From: an uncultured Clostridia bacterium
Lineage (GTDB): Bacteria > Bacillota > Clostridia > TANB77 > CAG-508
Length of the DNA: 64,000 bases
Assembly (NCBI GenBank): GCA_947629045.1
Contig: CANRCF010000003.1
Span: 1 to 64,000, forward strand
Direction: 5' to 3'
Within the stretch, counting starts at the first letter, position 1. Every line of letters begins with the position of its first letter. The position numbers were made by a program, and so were the translations under genes. Positions 38,523-47,171 of this stretch are shown one piece after another. Below the pieces are notes generated by a model that did no database searches, was not told the DNA's origin, and saw only the letters and a program-made list of their open reading frames with translations.

Positions 38523-39749
38523 ATGAATAAAAATAAATTAATTATATTAATAAGTATAATTGCTGTAATTGTAGTATTAGCAATTATAATCGCTTATATA
38601 GTTTTAAATGGAATTGGATCTTCTAGTAGTTCTTTAAATTCTCAAAATATTGGTAATATGGCAAGCGTTAATGAACCCTCTAATAGTCAAAACAATATGC
38701 AAACAGGAAATAGTCAAATGACAAATAATGAAAATTCTATTACTATTGAAGGACCTCTACCTGAAATTCCTGAATATAATTTTTATTTTGAGCTTCCAAT
38801 AAAAGGTGCTTCTGGTTATGCTTCTATTGAAATGGATATGTTAGATATTCCTAAATCTAGTACTGTTGTAAAAAAGCTTAATGCAGGTGATGGATTTAAA
38901 ATTTTAGAAGAATATGAAAATTGGTGGAAAATTCAAATAGATAATGTACAAGGTTGGGTAGATACAACTTATTGTATGATTAATTTACCAGATATAATAC
39001 CATCTATCATTTATGATAATACTAATAGTTATCAGTCTCTTTTTAAATCTTCTGGATTTAATATTGATAATATTACTGGTAAAAAACTTTATGATGTATA
39101 CTTTTTTAATGAAAGGTTAGCTAAAAAAGAATATGTAATGCCTGTTATTTATTCTATGGCAAAAAAAATAATGACAGTTCAAAAGAATGCTTTGAAGGAT
39201 GGATATTCTTTAAAAATATATGAAACTTATAGACCTTATGATACTCAACAAAAAGTATGCACAAATTTAAAAGCTTTATTAAATTCAAATACTGATGTTT
39301 ATGATGGAATTTATAGTGATGGTTGGAATGAAAATTGGTTTATTAATTCTAATATTTCTGATCATCAGAAAGGTACTTCCATAGACGTTACCTTAGTAAA
39401 ATATGAAAAATATGCTTTAATTACTTTAGGAAAATATAAATATGTGAATATCACAGATTATAATACATTAAGAATGCCAACTGGTATTCATGAATTAAGT
39501 AAAGATTCTGCTGTATTTAGAGAAAAAGTATCTTCATCATCAAGTACAGAGTGGAAAAACGCAACTTTTGTAGAGACTATTACTGATGATGCAAAACGTT
39601 TGCAAAAATATTGTACTGATGCAGGTCTTGTCCCTATTGCTTCTGAATGGTGGCATTTTAGCGATGTTGAAAGTGCAAATGCAATTGGAGAAAAATATGG
39701 TACAGGTAAATATAAAATTAATAACTGTTTTAGTGTTGTTCCAGATTAA
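38523..39749 (+). CDS. Membrane-anchored M15D D-Ala-D-Ala dipeptidase-like protein with SH3 domain
   Basis: A 408-residue protein: one membrane helix (residues 5-28), a Ser/Asn-rich linker, a bacterial SH3 domain (about 95-155, WWKIQIDNVQGWVDTTY) and a C-terminal VanX/DdpX-like peptidase. The zinc motifs are SDHQKGTSIDV (HxxxxxxD) and ASEWWHFSDVE (ExxWH), and the substrate Arg lies in YETYRPYDTQQ. It should cleave D-Ala-containing peptides of the wall. The AGAAAGGAG site is 42 bases before the ATG with a hairpin between them, which is unusual. It is followed by a terminator. Confidence 0.85.
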   Translation: MNKNKLIILISIIAVIVVLAIIIAYIVLNGIGSSSSSLNSQNIGNMASVNEPSNSQNNMQTGNSQMTNNENSITIEGPLPEIPEYNFYFELPIKGASGYASIEMDMLDIPKSSTVVKKLNAGDGFKILEEYENWWKIQIDNVQGWVDTTYCMINLPDIIPSIIYDNTNSYQSLFKSSGFNIDNITGKKLYDVYFFNERLAKKEYVMPVIYSMAKKIMTVQKNALKDGYSLKIYETYRPYDTQQKVCTNLKALLNSNTDVYDGIYSDGWNENWFINSNISDHQKGTSIDVTLVKYEKYALITLGKYKYVNITDYNTLRMPTGIHELSKDSAVFREKVSSSSSTEWKNATFVETITDDAKRLQKYCTDAGLVPIASEWWHFSDVESANAIGEKYGTGKYKINNCFSVVPD

Positions 39750-39777
39750 TTTTTCTACAAAAATAATTAATAATTTA

Positions 39778-39822
39778 TAAAAAGGAATCCAATTTTTAAA
39801 TTTTGGATTCCTTTTATTTTTA
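39778..39822 (+). terminator. Terminator of the M15D peptidase gene
   Basis: AAAAGGAATCCAA and TTGGATTCCTTTT form a stem followed by ATTTTTA. Confidence 0.8.
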
Positions 39823-39888
39823 AACAACAATGTTCTTTTATTGTTTTACCATATTTTCATTAGTAATATATTTTTTATTAATTTATAT

Positions 39889-42081
39889 TTATAAAGATAT
39901 ACTTTGCTTTAATTTTTCATCTACTAATTTGCGAAGCTTTTGATTTTTTTCTTGCTTTAATCCTCTATCTTCCGCTTCTATTTTTAAAGCAACACTTTGA
40001 ACAGATTTAAGCATTGGCATATCTACAAATAAATTAGCAATTTTAAATTCAGGTAAGCCATGTTGCTTTGTTCCAAAAAATTCTCCTGTTCCACGAAGTT
40101 CTAAGTCTTTTTCTGCAATTACAAATCCATCATTTGTTTCTTGCATTATTTTCATTCTTTCTTTTGCTACTTGTGAAGCTTGACTACTATATTTTAAAAT
40201 ACAATATGACTGATATTCTCCTCTACCTACTCTACCTCTTAACTGATGAAGCTGTGCTAAACCAAACCTATCTGCATTTTCTACTACCATTACACTAGCA
40301 TTTGGCACATTAACACCTACTTCAATTACAGTAGTAGAAATTAAAATATCAATTTCTCCATTTTTAAATTTCTCCATAACTTCTTCTTTTTCTTTTGGTT
40401 TCATTTTTCCATAAACACAAGCTACTCTAAGATCTGGAAAAATTTGCTTTTGGTAAATTTCAGTCCATTCTTTTACTGCTTTTAAATCTGCCTTTTGCTT
40501 AAAAGCTTCTATCTTCATTTCTTCTATTTCTAATTGCCCTACTCCCTCAAAGTTTTCCTGTCCTTTTTGTTCGATACTTTTTAAGTTTACTCGCTCATTT
40601 ATTTTTTCTTCTTTTAAACTTTCTTGTTCTTCTTCGTCTTCCTTTTCTTCAACTAGTGGGCATACAACATAAACTTGTCTACCTTCTTCAATGTTCTTTC
40701 GTATAAAATTATTTACTCTTTCCTCCATCCTTTTAGTTACTGCATATGTTTCAATCTTTTTCCTGTTTGGTGGAAGCTCATCAATAATAGATATGTCCAA
40801 ATCTCCATATAAAATTAAAGCTAAGGTTCTTGGAATTGGTGTTGCAGTCATAACTAATACATCTGGGTGGTTTCCTTTGCTTGTAATTGTTTCTCTCTGC
40901 CTTACACCAAAGCGGTGTTGTTCATCTGTTACAACTAGCCCTAAATTTTTAAATATTACATTTTCTGTAAGTAGTGAATGTGTTCCAATTAAAACATCAA
41001 TTTCACCATTTGCTAATTTTTCAGTAATTTCTAACTTTTGTTTTGGTTTTGTTGCACCTAATATTAGCTCGCATTTAATATTAAAAGGCTCTAATATTTT
41101 TTTGAACTCTTCAAAGTGTTGTGTTGCAAGAATTGCAGTTGGCGCCATTATTGCAACCTGAAAACCTGATTTTACTGCTTTATATGCTGAAATTATAGAT
41201 ACAACAGTTTTTCCAGAGCCAACATCACCCTGCAAAAGCCTATTCATTGGTTTATTAGATTCCATGTCATTATCTATTTCTTCTAATACTTTAAGCTGTG
41301 CTTTTGTTAATTTAAAAGGAAGTGAATTTATAACATCTGACATTTTAACATCTTTACTAAATTTAATTCCTTCATAATCTTCAGTTTTTCCTTTTAACTC
41401 TAGAAGTGCAAGTTGCATAACAAGAAGCTCTTCAAATACAAGCCTTTTTCTAGCAGATAATCTATTTTCAATATTTGATGGGAAATGTATTTCTTGCAAG
41501 CTTTTTTGAAGGTCTTCTAAGTTATAACTTTTAAGTATATATTCTGGTAGTGTTTCTATCTCTTCTCCTTTTACCATTAAAAGTGCATTTTCTACTGCTT
41601 GTCTAATTGCAGTTTGTGATAGTTTATATGTAGAAGGATAAATCGGCATTATTTTTCCAGTATTTTTTTCCTTACCTAATTCTTCAAATATCGGGCTATT
41701 CATTTCCAAATGATTTATTACTTTATTTATCTTACCAAAAAATCGATAAGTTTCTCCTCTTTTAATTCTTTGCTTAATGTATGTTTGATTAAACCATGTA
41801 ACAGTGCATCTTCCAGTATCATCTTCAATAACTGTTTTTATAATAACCATATTTTTACGAATTCTAGTAATGTTTACTTCTGAAATAACTCTAGCCTGAA
41901 TAGTTACTTCTTCGCCAGTTATTACATCAGCAATATTTTTTATTTTGCTTCTATCTTCATATTCTCTAGGAAAGTAGGTTAGTAAATCGCTTAATGTATA
42001 TATGTTCAAATTATTTAATAGTGAGGCTTTCGTTGGACCTACTGATTTTACATATTGTACATTTTGTTTTAAATCTACCAT
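39889..42081 (-). CDS. recG: ATP-dependent DNA helicase RecG
   Basis: A 730-residue branch-migration helicase that remodels stalled forks. The N-terminal wedge/OB domain (about 60-150, TIQARVISEVNITRIRKNM) leads to Walker A LLQGDVGSGKTVVSI near residue 285, a DEQH box (VVTDEQHRFGVRQRE), MTATPIPRTLA and the motif VI region QLRGRVGRGEYQSYC. An acidic insert of about 35 residues (EEKEDEEEQE region, near 485) is longer than usual and may reflect lineage-specific expansion. It is probably monocistronic here. Confidence 0.97.
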   Translation of the reverse strand: MVDLKQNVQYVKSVGPTKASLLNNLNIYTLSDLLTYFPREYEDRSKIKNIADVITGEEVTIQARVISEVNITRIRKNMVIIKTVIEDDTGRCTVTWFNQTYIKQRIKRGETYRFFGKINKVINHLEMNSPIFEELGKEKNTGKIMPIYPSTYKLSQTAIRQAVENALLMVKGEEIETLPEYILKSYNLEDLQKSLQEIHFPSNIENRLSARKRLVFEELLVMQLALLELKGKTEDYEGIKFSKDVKMSDVINSLPFKLTKAQLKVLEEIDNDMESNKPMNRLLQGDVGSGKTVVSIISAYKAVKSGFQVAIMAPTAILATQHFEEFKKILEPFNIKCELILGATKPKQKLEITEKLANGEIDVLIGTHSLLTENVIFKNLGLVVTDEQHRFGVRQRETITSKGNHPDVLVMTATPIPRTLALILYGDLDISIIDELPPNRKKIETYAVTKRMEERVNNFIRKNIEEGRQVYVVCPLVEEKEDEEEQESLKEEKINERVNLKSIEQKGQENFEGVGQLEIEEMKIEAFKQKADLKAVKEWTEIYQKQIFPDLRVACVYGKMKPKEKEEVMEKFKNGEIDILISTTVIEVGVNVPNASVMVVENADRFGLAQLHQLRGRVGRGEYQSYCILKYSSQASQVAKERMKIMQETNDGFVIAEKDLELRGTGEFFGTKQHGLPEFKIANLFVDMPMLKSVQSVALKIEAEDRGLKQEKNQKLRKLVDEKLKQSISL

Positions 42082-42286
42082 GATTTTTTCCTTATAATTT
42101 ATTTAGGTTTTTACTTTATGATAATGTTTCTTATTTTTCTATAATTTTATTTTCAAAGTTTGGTTTTGCCTATAAACCTTTGCTATATTTTATCAAAACT
42201 AGAAACATATTGCAAACACTTTTTTCTTCTATTTCCTTGTTATTTTAAATATAATGGTGTATAATAAATTTTAGTAAGTAATACAT

Positions 42287-42644
42287 GGGGATGTATTTGG
42301 TTTCGACAGTATACTAGAAATATCAATAGCGAGTAGTGGATTCTCACTTGGCCACTTTAATAATGTGAGAAATTAACAATAAACGCTGATAATAGAGAAT
42401 TAGCATTCGCTGCCTAGGCGCAGCGTACGTCTTACTTTAGAGCCCACATCTTTAGATAAGGCGCCGATTTGTGGGAAACAAAATTATTTTGAGCTATCGA
42501 AATAATGGGTATTTTTAATAGCTACCTTTTTTATAAGCTTGTTTGTTAGGTTATAATTTAGGGAAATAAGAAAACAAACTGCACTCGGAGAATTTGATAT
42601 GGAAGGTGTATTGGACAGGAGTTCGACTCTCCTCATCTCCACCA
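42287..42644 (+). ncRNA. ssrA: Transfer-messenger RNA (tmRNA)
   Basis: The 5' end GGGGATGTATTTGGTTTCGACAG and the 3' end GGTTCGACTCTCCTCATCTCCACCA pair as the tRNA-like domain, with the CCA encoded. The mRNA-like part ends GAATTAGCATTCGCTGCC-TAG; with GCT as the resume codon the tag reads ADNRELAFAA. Pseudoknot stems are visible after it (CGCAGCGTACG onward). tmRNA with SmpB rescues stalled ribosomes, which may matter if CGG codons stall translation here. Confidence 0.95.
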
Positions 42645-42683
42645 ACAATTTATCTGTTCAAACTGATAGAACAGATAAATAGA

Positions 42684-42716
42684 AATATCATTCTAAAAAG
42701 GATGGTATTTTTTTAG
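42684..42716 (+). terminator. Terminator of tmRNA
   Basis: An imperfect stem AATATCATTC/GGATGGTATT is followed by seven T residues on the plus strand. A second perfect stem (ATTTATCTGTTC/GAACAGATAAAT) precedes it. Confidence 0.65.
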
Positions 42717-42782
42717 TATGTACTATACCATCCTACTAGTTTTGTATCATTTGTCAAAACTAAATTACAATAAATACATTTT

Positions 42783-43643
42783 TTACTTTAATTTTAATTT
42801 CTCATCCATCTCTTCTAATCTATGCACACTACTATTGTTTTTTAATAATTGTAGTTGTTTTTTAGCAGTATTATTCAGCTTTACAATTCTTTCGCTTTGA
42901 GACATTCCACTATTTATCATTTCAGCATTTAAATTTTCAAGGTTTGCTAAAACAACTAAATGTAAAATATCTGTATAGTCTCGAATATTACCATCTAAAT
43001 TAGGATTTTTATCTCTCCATTCTTTTGCTGTCATTCCAAATAGAGCAACATTTAAAACATCAGCTTCGTTTGCATATACATATTGCTTTTGCTTTTCAGT
43101 TAATGTTGGGACAATAAATTCTTTTATACTATCTGTATGAATAATATAATTAGTTTTAGATAGTTCTCTTTTTACAGACCATTCAACTTTATTTTGATAT
43201 GATTCATTAATTTTTAATCTTTCAAATTCGGTTATTAAATATAATTTAAATTCTGGACTTAACCAACTAGCAAATTCAAAAGCAATATCAGGATGTGCAA
43301 ATGTTCCAATGCTATATCTACCACCTTTTGCAATAATTCCTATGCTATTTGTTCTTTTTATCCATTGTGTAGGCGACATAGCAAAAGAATTTTTTCCGTA
43401 TTCAGTTTTAATTTGGTCGAATTCGACCAAATTAAAATTATAATTATGAAGTTGTTCCCAAAGACCTATATAATCTATTGTACTAACTCTTCTTAGCCAA
43501 TTTTTTACAGTAAAAGATGGATCACTTGAATTTTGATATTTAGCTAAATCAGTTAAGGAAATAAAGTCTGTTTTATCAATTCTAATAACACTTATAAGAG
43601 TATCTTTTACTATTATTTCTGTTTTTATAAGTTCATTTTTCAT
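42783..43643 (-). CDS. KilA-N domain protein
   Basis: A 286-residue protein. The N-terminal DFISLTDLAKYQN, NWLRRVSTIDYIGLWE and the core GGRYSIGTFAHPDIAFEFAS with WLSPEFKLYLITEFERL are the KilA-N DNA-binding fold often found in phages and in prophage-derived bacterial genes. The C-terminal part (TEKQKQYVYANEADVLNVAL) is typical of the bacterial KilA-N family. A perfect 32-base palindrome lies inside the coding sequence at 43406-43437. The gene is isolated near tmRNA, a common integration site, which fits a mobile origin. Confidence 0.85.
   Translation of the reverse strand: MKNELIKTEIIVKDTLISVIRIDKTDFISLTDLAKYQNSSDPSFTVKNWLRRVSTIDYIGLWEQLHNYNFNLVEFDQIKTEYGKNSFAMSPTQWIKRTNSIGIIAKGGRYSIGTFAHPDIAFEFASWLSPEFKLYLITEFERLKINESYQNKVEWSVKRELSKTNYIIHTDSIKEFIVPTLTEKQKQYVYANEADVLNVALFGMTAKEWRDKNPNLDGNIRDYTDILHLVVLANLENLNAEMINSGMSQSERIVKLNNTAKKQLQLLKNNSSVHRLEEMDEKLKLK
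43406..43437. repeat. Perfect 32-base palindrome within the KilA-N gene
   Basis: Each half is 16 bases, the left half being TTTTAATTTGGTCGAA. It contains two overlapping GTCGAA-type half sites. It encodes the NLVEFDQIK segment, so it is also under coding constraint. Confidence 0.8.
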
Positions 43644-43780
43644 AAATGAATATCACTTCCAATCTGTATGAATTTCGAATATATTATAAAACAGTTGTTT
43701 GCAATAGTCAAGTAAATTTTTAAATATATATTTTTTTAATAATTTGATAATATCTACATCAATGGCACCAACACATAAAA

Positions 43781-43815
43781 ACCCACAGTCGCATTGTGAC
43801 CGTGGGTATATTTTT
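43781..43815 (-). terminator. Terminator of the deoxyribosyltransferase-like/Maf operon
   Basis: On the minus strand ACCCACGGTCAC and GCGACTGTGGGT form a stem followed by TTTTTAT. Confidence 0.8.
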
Positions 43816-43822
43816 TTAAGTT

Positions 43823-44398
43823 TTAAATGAAAGATAACAATTCTTGCAAATATTCGGTTGTCATTCCATATGCCGTTGACATTTTTCCATCTTCTAGATG
43901 AAGGAAATCTGAATATAAAATACTTATTCCTGCACATCTATCTAATGGATGTTGGTTAGCTAAATAATCTTCTAGTTTTTCGTCTGAAATTTTGTCCATA
44001 CGCATTCTGGAAATATCGCAATTATTTATTTTTTTGATAATTTCCTTACCATTAGCATATATAAGTGCATTTCCAGTGTAGGCATATATCTTATCGTCTC
44101 CTTCCATGGATTTAATAAGATTTCGTGCAGCTTCAATGCTTTTTGGTTTTCCATACATATTTCCGCGAAAAACTATGTTTTGGTCTGCAGCTACGATAAT
44201 CCTTTCCCCCATATCAACAGTTTTTTCAAAAACCACATCAGCTTTTCTCATAGCGATTTCAGCTAATTGTTCTTCAAAACTTTTAGAGGTGTTAGGTGTT
44301 TCGTCTGCATTGCTTACAATAACTTCGAAAGGAATTTTTGCTCTTTTAAGCATTTCCTTTCTAACTTCTGATTGTGAAGCTAAAATTATTTTTACCAT
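43823..44398 (-). CDS. maf: Maf family nucleotide pyrophosphatase
   Basis: A 191-residue Maf/Ham1-fold protein. The substrate motif SQSEVRKEMLKRAKIPFEV is at the N-terminus, VSNADETPN follows, then the catalytic region IIVAADQNIVFRG near residue 70 (Asp-Gln where canonical Maf has Asp-Thr) and GKPKSIEAARN. It would hydrolyse modified or non-canonical nucleoside triphosphates. It overlaps the upstream deoxyribosyltransferase-like gene as TAATG, so the two are translationally coupled. The C-terminal part is more divergent than usual, so substrate may differ from typical Maf. Confidence 0.8.
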   Translation of the reverse strand: MVKIILASQSEVRKEMLKRAKIPFEVIVSNADETPNTSKSFEEQLAEIAMRKADVVFEKTVDMGERIIVAADQNIVFRGNMYGKPKSIEAARNLIKSMEGDDKIYAYTGNALIYANGKEIIKKINNCDISRMRMDKISDEKLEDYLANQHPLDRCAGISILYSDFLHLEDGKMSTAYGMTTEYLQELLSFI

Positions 44399-44799
44399 TA
44401 CACAAGCCTCCTAAACTCGTCTGTTAAATCTTCTACATTGTCGTAGAAGATAACTTTTTGGGCCAAGTTGCTCATGGTTAAGGAAATGTCACTGCCAGTT
44501 TTTGCTATTACATAGATAGGTATACCCTTTGCATAAGCATAACCAGCTCCAATTCCTAGTCCAACACCTTTTTCAGAAAATTCGACAATTAACATATCGC
44601 ACTTTTCCATAGCAGGAAAGGCATAGTCAATCATTAACCTTGCACCTTCAGGTAGTACGGCTTCCCCATATTTTTCAACATCACGAGCCATTACTACATT
44701 TTCAATGTCTGCTTTTAAAAGTGCTTTTGTTAAATCATCAATTTTCTTTTTGTCTTCGTCGCCATCATGAAACTTCAATGACATAAAAGCTTTTTTCAT
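44398..44799 (-). CDS. Nucleoside 2-deoxyribosyltransferase-like protein
   Basis: A 133-residue Rossmann-like protein starting MKKAFMSLKFHDGDEDKKKI. The segment EKCDMLIVEFSEKGVGLGIG followed by AGYAYAKGIPIYVIAK matches the D-x-x-x-x(E) and GxGxExGYA region of nucleoside 2-deoxyribosyltransferase-like folds. The ATG at 44799 follows AGAAAGGAAGAATTGCA. Paired and overlapping with maf, it suggests a nucleotide-sanitation role. An exact Spo0A-box core lies about 60 bases upstream, suggesting stage-dependent control. The substrate is unknown. Confidence 0.75.
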   Translation of the reverse strand: MKKAFMSLKFHDGDEDKKKIDDLTKALLKADIENVVMARDVEKYGEAVLPEGARLMIDYAFPAMEKCDMLIVEFSEKGVGLGIGAGYAYAKGIPIYVIAKTGSDISLTMSNLAQKVIFYDNVEDLTDEFRRLV

Positions 44800-44856
44800 T
44801 GCAATTCTTCCTTTCTTAAAATTTACATATATCATATGCAGTCTAATATTATCAAA

Positions 44857-44869
44857 TTTTGTCGAAATT
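44857..44869. promoter_or_regulatory. Spo0A-box-like site upstream of the deoxyribosyltransferase-like/Maf operon
   Basis: TTTTGTCGAAATT matches the 0A-box core TGTCGAA exactly (44860-44866). It lies about 60 bases before the start of the minus-strand operon and about 130 bases before the plus-strand gene at 44989. Confidence 0.55.
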
Positions 44870-44906
44870 TGCAATAATTTTAGGGACTATTTTATTTGCA
44901 ATAGAC

Positions 44907-44935
44907 TTGAAAAAATTACCAGAATATGCTACAAT
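44907..44935 (+). promoter_or_regulatory. Promoter of the 44989 gene
   Basis: TTGAAA at 44907 and TACAAT at 44930 are exactly 17 bases apart. Confidence 0.75.
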
Positions 44936-44988
44936 ATATTTTATACACTTGAAATAGTGTAAAATCTTAGCAAAAAGAGGTAAGTCCA

Positions 44989-45243
44989 ATGTACACAGAA
45001 CCCAAACACACTAACAGGATGGAGCAAGAGCTTCATGACGCAGCTTTAAAGCATGATCGTGTCTCAATAATCACGATTTCTGGTTTAAGGTCAAAGTTCA
45101 TAACTCTTATGAGTGATTACTTTACTCAAAATGGAGTTACACTCAAAAGGAGTGAGCTTATCAATGGAGTAGGAATACCTGATTCTGATGTTATCGAAAT
45201 CTGTTATTCGGATATTGCTAAAGTCGTCAGTGTGGTTGCTTAA
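44989..45243 (+). CDS. Small protein of unknown function, foreign-looking
   Basis: An 84-residue protein starting MYTEPKHTNRMEQELHDAAL. It follows AAAAGAGGTAAGTCCA and has its own promoter and terminator. Predicted alpha/beta content with a central ISGLRSKFITLMSDYFTQNG; no motif I recognise. Codon use (CTC, ATC, AAG, GTC) is unlike the nearby trpS. It carries no in-frame CGG, unlike three other members of this single-gene group. It may be an acquired gene of unknown role. Confidence 0.65.
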   Translation: MYTEPKHTNRMEQELHDAALKHDRVSIITISGLRSKFITLMSDYFTQNGVTLKRSELINGVGIPDSDVIEICYSDIAKVVSVVA

Positions 45244-45261
45244 ATAAGCAGCAAACCTCAA

Positions 45262-45297
45262 AACCCCCAGCCATTAATTTGGCTGGGGATTTTTATT
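45262..45297 (+). terminator. Terminator of the 44989 gene
   Basis: CCCCAGCCA and TGGCTGGGG form a strong stem followed by ATTTTTATT. Confidence 0.88.
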
Positions 45298-45359
45298 ATA
45301 AAATAATATTTTTTTGTAATAATCTACACTCTTGACCTAAGTTAGTTAGAGTGATTTTA

Positions 45360-46361
45360 TTATTTTGTAATAAAACCAATAGCTTCTTGAACCTCTTTTA
45401 ACTTTTCTTTTGCTATTTTTTGTGCTACTTCTGCACCTTTTCTACATATATTTTCTATATATTCATTATTTTCAGGTAAAGCTAATTCATTGTATTTTGC
45501 TTGAATTGGCTCTAAAGTATCTGCTATAGCACCTGCTACTGCTTGCTTAAATTTGCCATAACCTACACCTTCGAATTCTTTTTCTATTTTTTCTATTTTT
45601 TTATCTGTTACTGCTGAATAAATATTTATTAAGTTTTTAATTCCCGGTTTTTCGTCTGAATATTTTATTACATTTTCTGAATCTGTTACTGCTCTTTTTA
45701 CCTTCTTCTCTATTACTTCTCTAGGGTCTAATAATGATATAAAGCCATCTTTATTCTCATCTGATTTAGACATTTTTTTAGTAGGGTCTTGTAAACTCAT
45801 TATTCTTGCTGTATTTCTTGTTATTAAAGCTTCTGGAATTTTGAATATTTCCTTATTATATGTTGAATTAAATCTTTGAGCAATATCTCTTGTTATTTCT
45901 AAATGTTGCCTTTGATCTTCCCCTACTGGCACATAGTCTGCATCATATAAAAGTATGTCTGCTGCCATTAAAACAGGATAATCAAATAATCCTACTTTTA
46001 CATTTTCTTGTTTTTTAGATTTGTCTTTAAATTGTGTCATTCTATTTAATTCACCAATATATGTGTAATTGTTTAAAAGCCATGCTAATTCTGAATGCTC
46101 GTGGACATGAGATTGGATAAATATTGTATTTTTTTCAGGGTCTATTCCTGAGGCAATATATTGCATTACTATACTTTTAATATTGTTCCTCAAATTTTCT
46201 GGGTTTTGGCTTACTGTAATTGAATGTAAGTCTGCAACAAAGAATTTGCATTCATATTCTTCTTCATCTTGAATTTTAACCCAATTTCTTAAAGCTCCTA
46301 AATAATTTCCAAGTGTTAAAATTCCTGATGGCTGTACACCACTTATAATTTGTTTTTTCAT
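45360..46361 (-). CDS. trpS: Tryptophanyl-tRNA synthetase
   Basis: A 333-residue class I synthetase beginning MKKQIISGVQPSGILTLGNY, with the HIGH-like region SGILTLGNYLGALRNW, the central YPVLMAADILLYDADYVPVG and the KMSKS loop PTKKMSKSDENKDG near residue 195. The ATG at 46361 is chosen because AGAAAGGAG precedes it; a longer frame from 46385 lacks a site. It is divergent from the gene for its own substrate, tRNA-Trp, about 150 bases away. No T-box is visible upstream. Confidence 0.97.
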   Translation of the reverse strand: MKKQIISGVQPSGILTLGNYLGALRNWVKIQDEEEYECKFFVADLHSITVSQNPENLRNNIKSIVMQYIASGIDPEKNTIFIQSHVHEHSELAWLLNNYTYIGELNRMTQFKDKSKKQENVKVGLFDYPVLMAADILLYDADYVPVGEDQRQHLEITRDIAQRFNSTYNKEIFKIPEALITRNTARIMSLQDPTKKMSKSDENKDGFISLLDPREVIEKKVKRAVTDSENVIKYSDEKPGIKNLINIYSAVTDKKIEKIEKEFEGVGYGKFKQAVAGAIADTLEPIQAKYNELALPENNEYIENICRKGAEVAQKIAKEKLKEVQEAIGFITK

Positions 46362-46514
46362 ACAAACTCTCCTTTCTATTTCCAATTTTTAATTGCTTTG
46401 AATTATATAATTTGTTATTAATTTTGTCAATAGTAGCAATTTTTTGAAATTTAATTATAACCTCTTGCATATTTATTAATTATATGCTAATATAATTAAG
46501 TGTAATAAAAATTT

Positions 46515-46589
46515 AGGGGTATAGTGTTAATGGTAGCACATCGGTCTCCAAAACCGCTTGTGAGGGTTCGAATCCTTCTACCCCTGCCA
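46515..46589 (+). tRNA. tRNA-Trp (anticodon CCA)
   Basis: Seventy-five bases with encoded CCA. The acceptor AGGGGTA pairs with TACCCCT, the anticodon loop is CTCCAAA, and the T arm is GAGGGTTCGAATCCTTC. It lies divergent from trpS and just upstream of a phage-type nuclease gene. Confidence 0.95.
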
Positions 46590-46597
46590 TACTTTAA

Positions 46598-46646
46598 AAA
46601 AATAACACTATTTGTAATATTCTCAAAATAGTGTTATTTTCTTTTT
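46598..46646 (+). terminator. Terminator of tRNA-Trp
   Basis: AAATAACACTATTT and AAATAGTGTTATTT form a long stem followed by TCTTTTTAT. Confidence 0.8.
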
Positions 46647-46759
46647 ATCTGTTTATTTTCAATGGTTTCCTACTATTTTCATTTCATAGTAAATTTATAG
46701 TATTTTTATGAGAAAAAATTTTTTCAAAATAAAATTCATATTCAAGAAAGGTGTAAGAA

Positions 46760-47125
46760 ATGAATAAGCAAATAGGAAAAGTAAATTATAAAGTCATACA
46801 ATTGTTGAGTTTAAATTATACAAAAGAAATACCTATAATATTGGGGGATACTAATATAGAGCATATGAAAAAACAACATAAGGAAGATTATGAAAAATAT
46901 GGTCAAGATATATCAAACATAGTAAATAATCCAACATATGTAGCAAGAAACCCAAATCAAGATTCAATAGAATATATAAAAGAATATAAAATAGATAATG
47001 AATTTGTATTAGTAGCTGTAAGAATAACAAATAAAGGTACAATGTTTGCAAGAACACTATTTACAATGACAGAAAGAAAAAAGAATATATATTTAAAAAA
47101 TGGCTATGCTAAAAAATATAAATAA
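46760..47125 (+). CDS. Phage-type barnase/EndoU/colicin-like nuclease (PBECR-like)
   Basis: A 121-residue protein. Its layout is that of the PBECR-like RNase domains found in phage and polymorphic toxin proteins: IILGDTNIEHMKKQHKEDYE (an N-terminal His), then IVNNPTYVARNPNQDSIEYI, a beta-rich VLVAVRITNKGTMFARTLF, and a basic tail TERKKNIYLKNGYAKKYK. The ATG follows AAGAAAGGTGTAAGA. It stands alone just after tRNA-Trp, a frequent integration site, with no visible immunity gene. The family call is by pattern and moderately sure. Confidence 0.6.
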   Translation: MNKQIGKVNYKVIQLLSLNYTKEIPIILGDTNIEHMKKQHKEDYEKYGQDISNIVNNPTYVARNPNQDSIEYIKEYKIDNEFVLVAVRITNKGTMFARTLFTMTERKKNIYLKNGYAKKYK

Positions 47126-47136
47126 ATGCAAAAAAC

Positions 47137-47165
47137 TTTACAAACTAAAAAACGCATGTTATAAT
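47137..47165 (+). promoter_or_regulatory. Promoter of the structured RNA at 47172
   Basis: TTTACA at 47137 and TATAAT at 47160 are exactly 17 bases apart. Confidence 0.8.
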
Positions 47166-47171
47166 GAATAT

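Noticed and set aside
43653..43937. Cysteine-containing reading frame overlapping the end of maf
   Set aside because: It overlaps maf out of frame, crosses the terminator and has no ribosome binding site.
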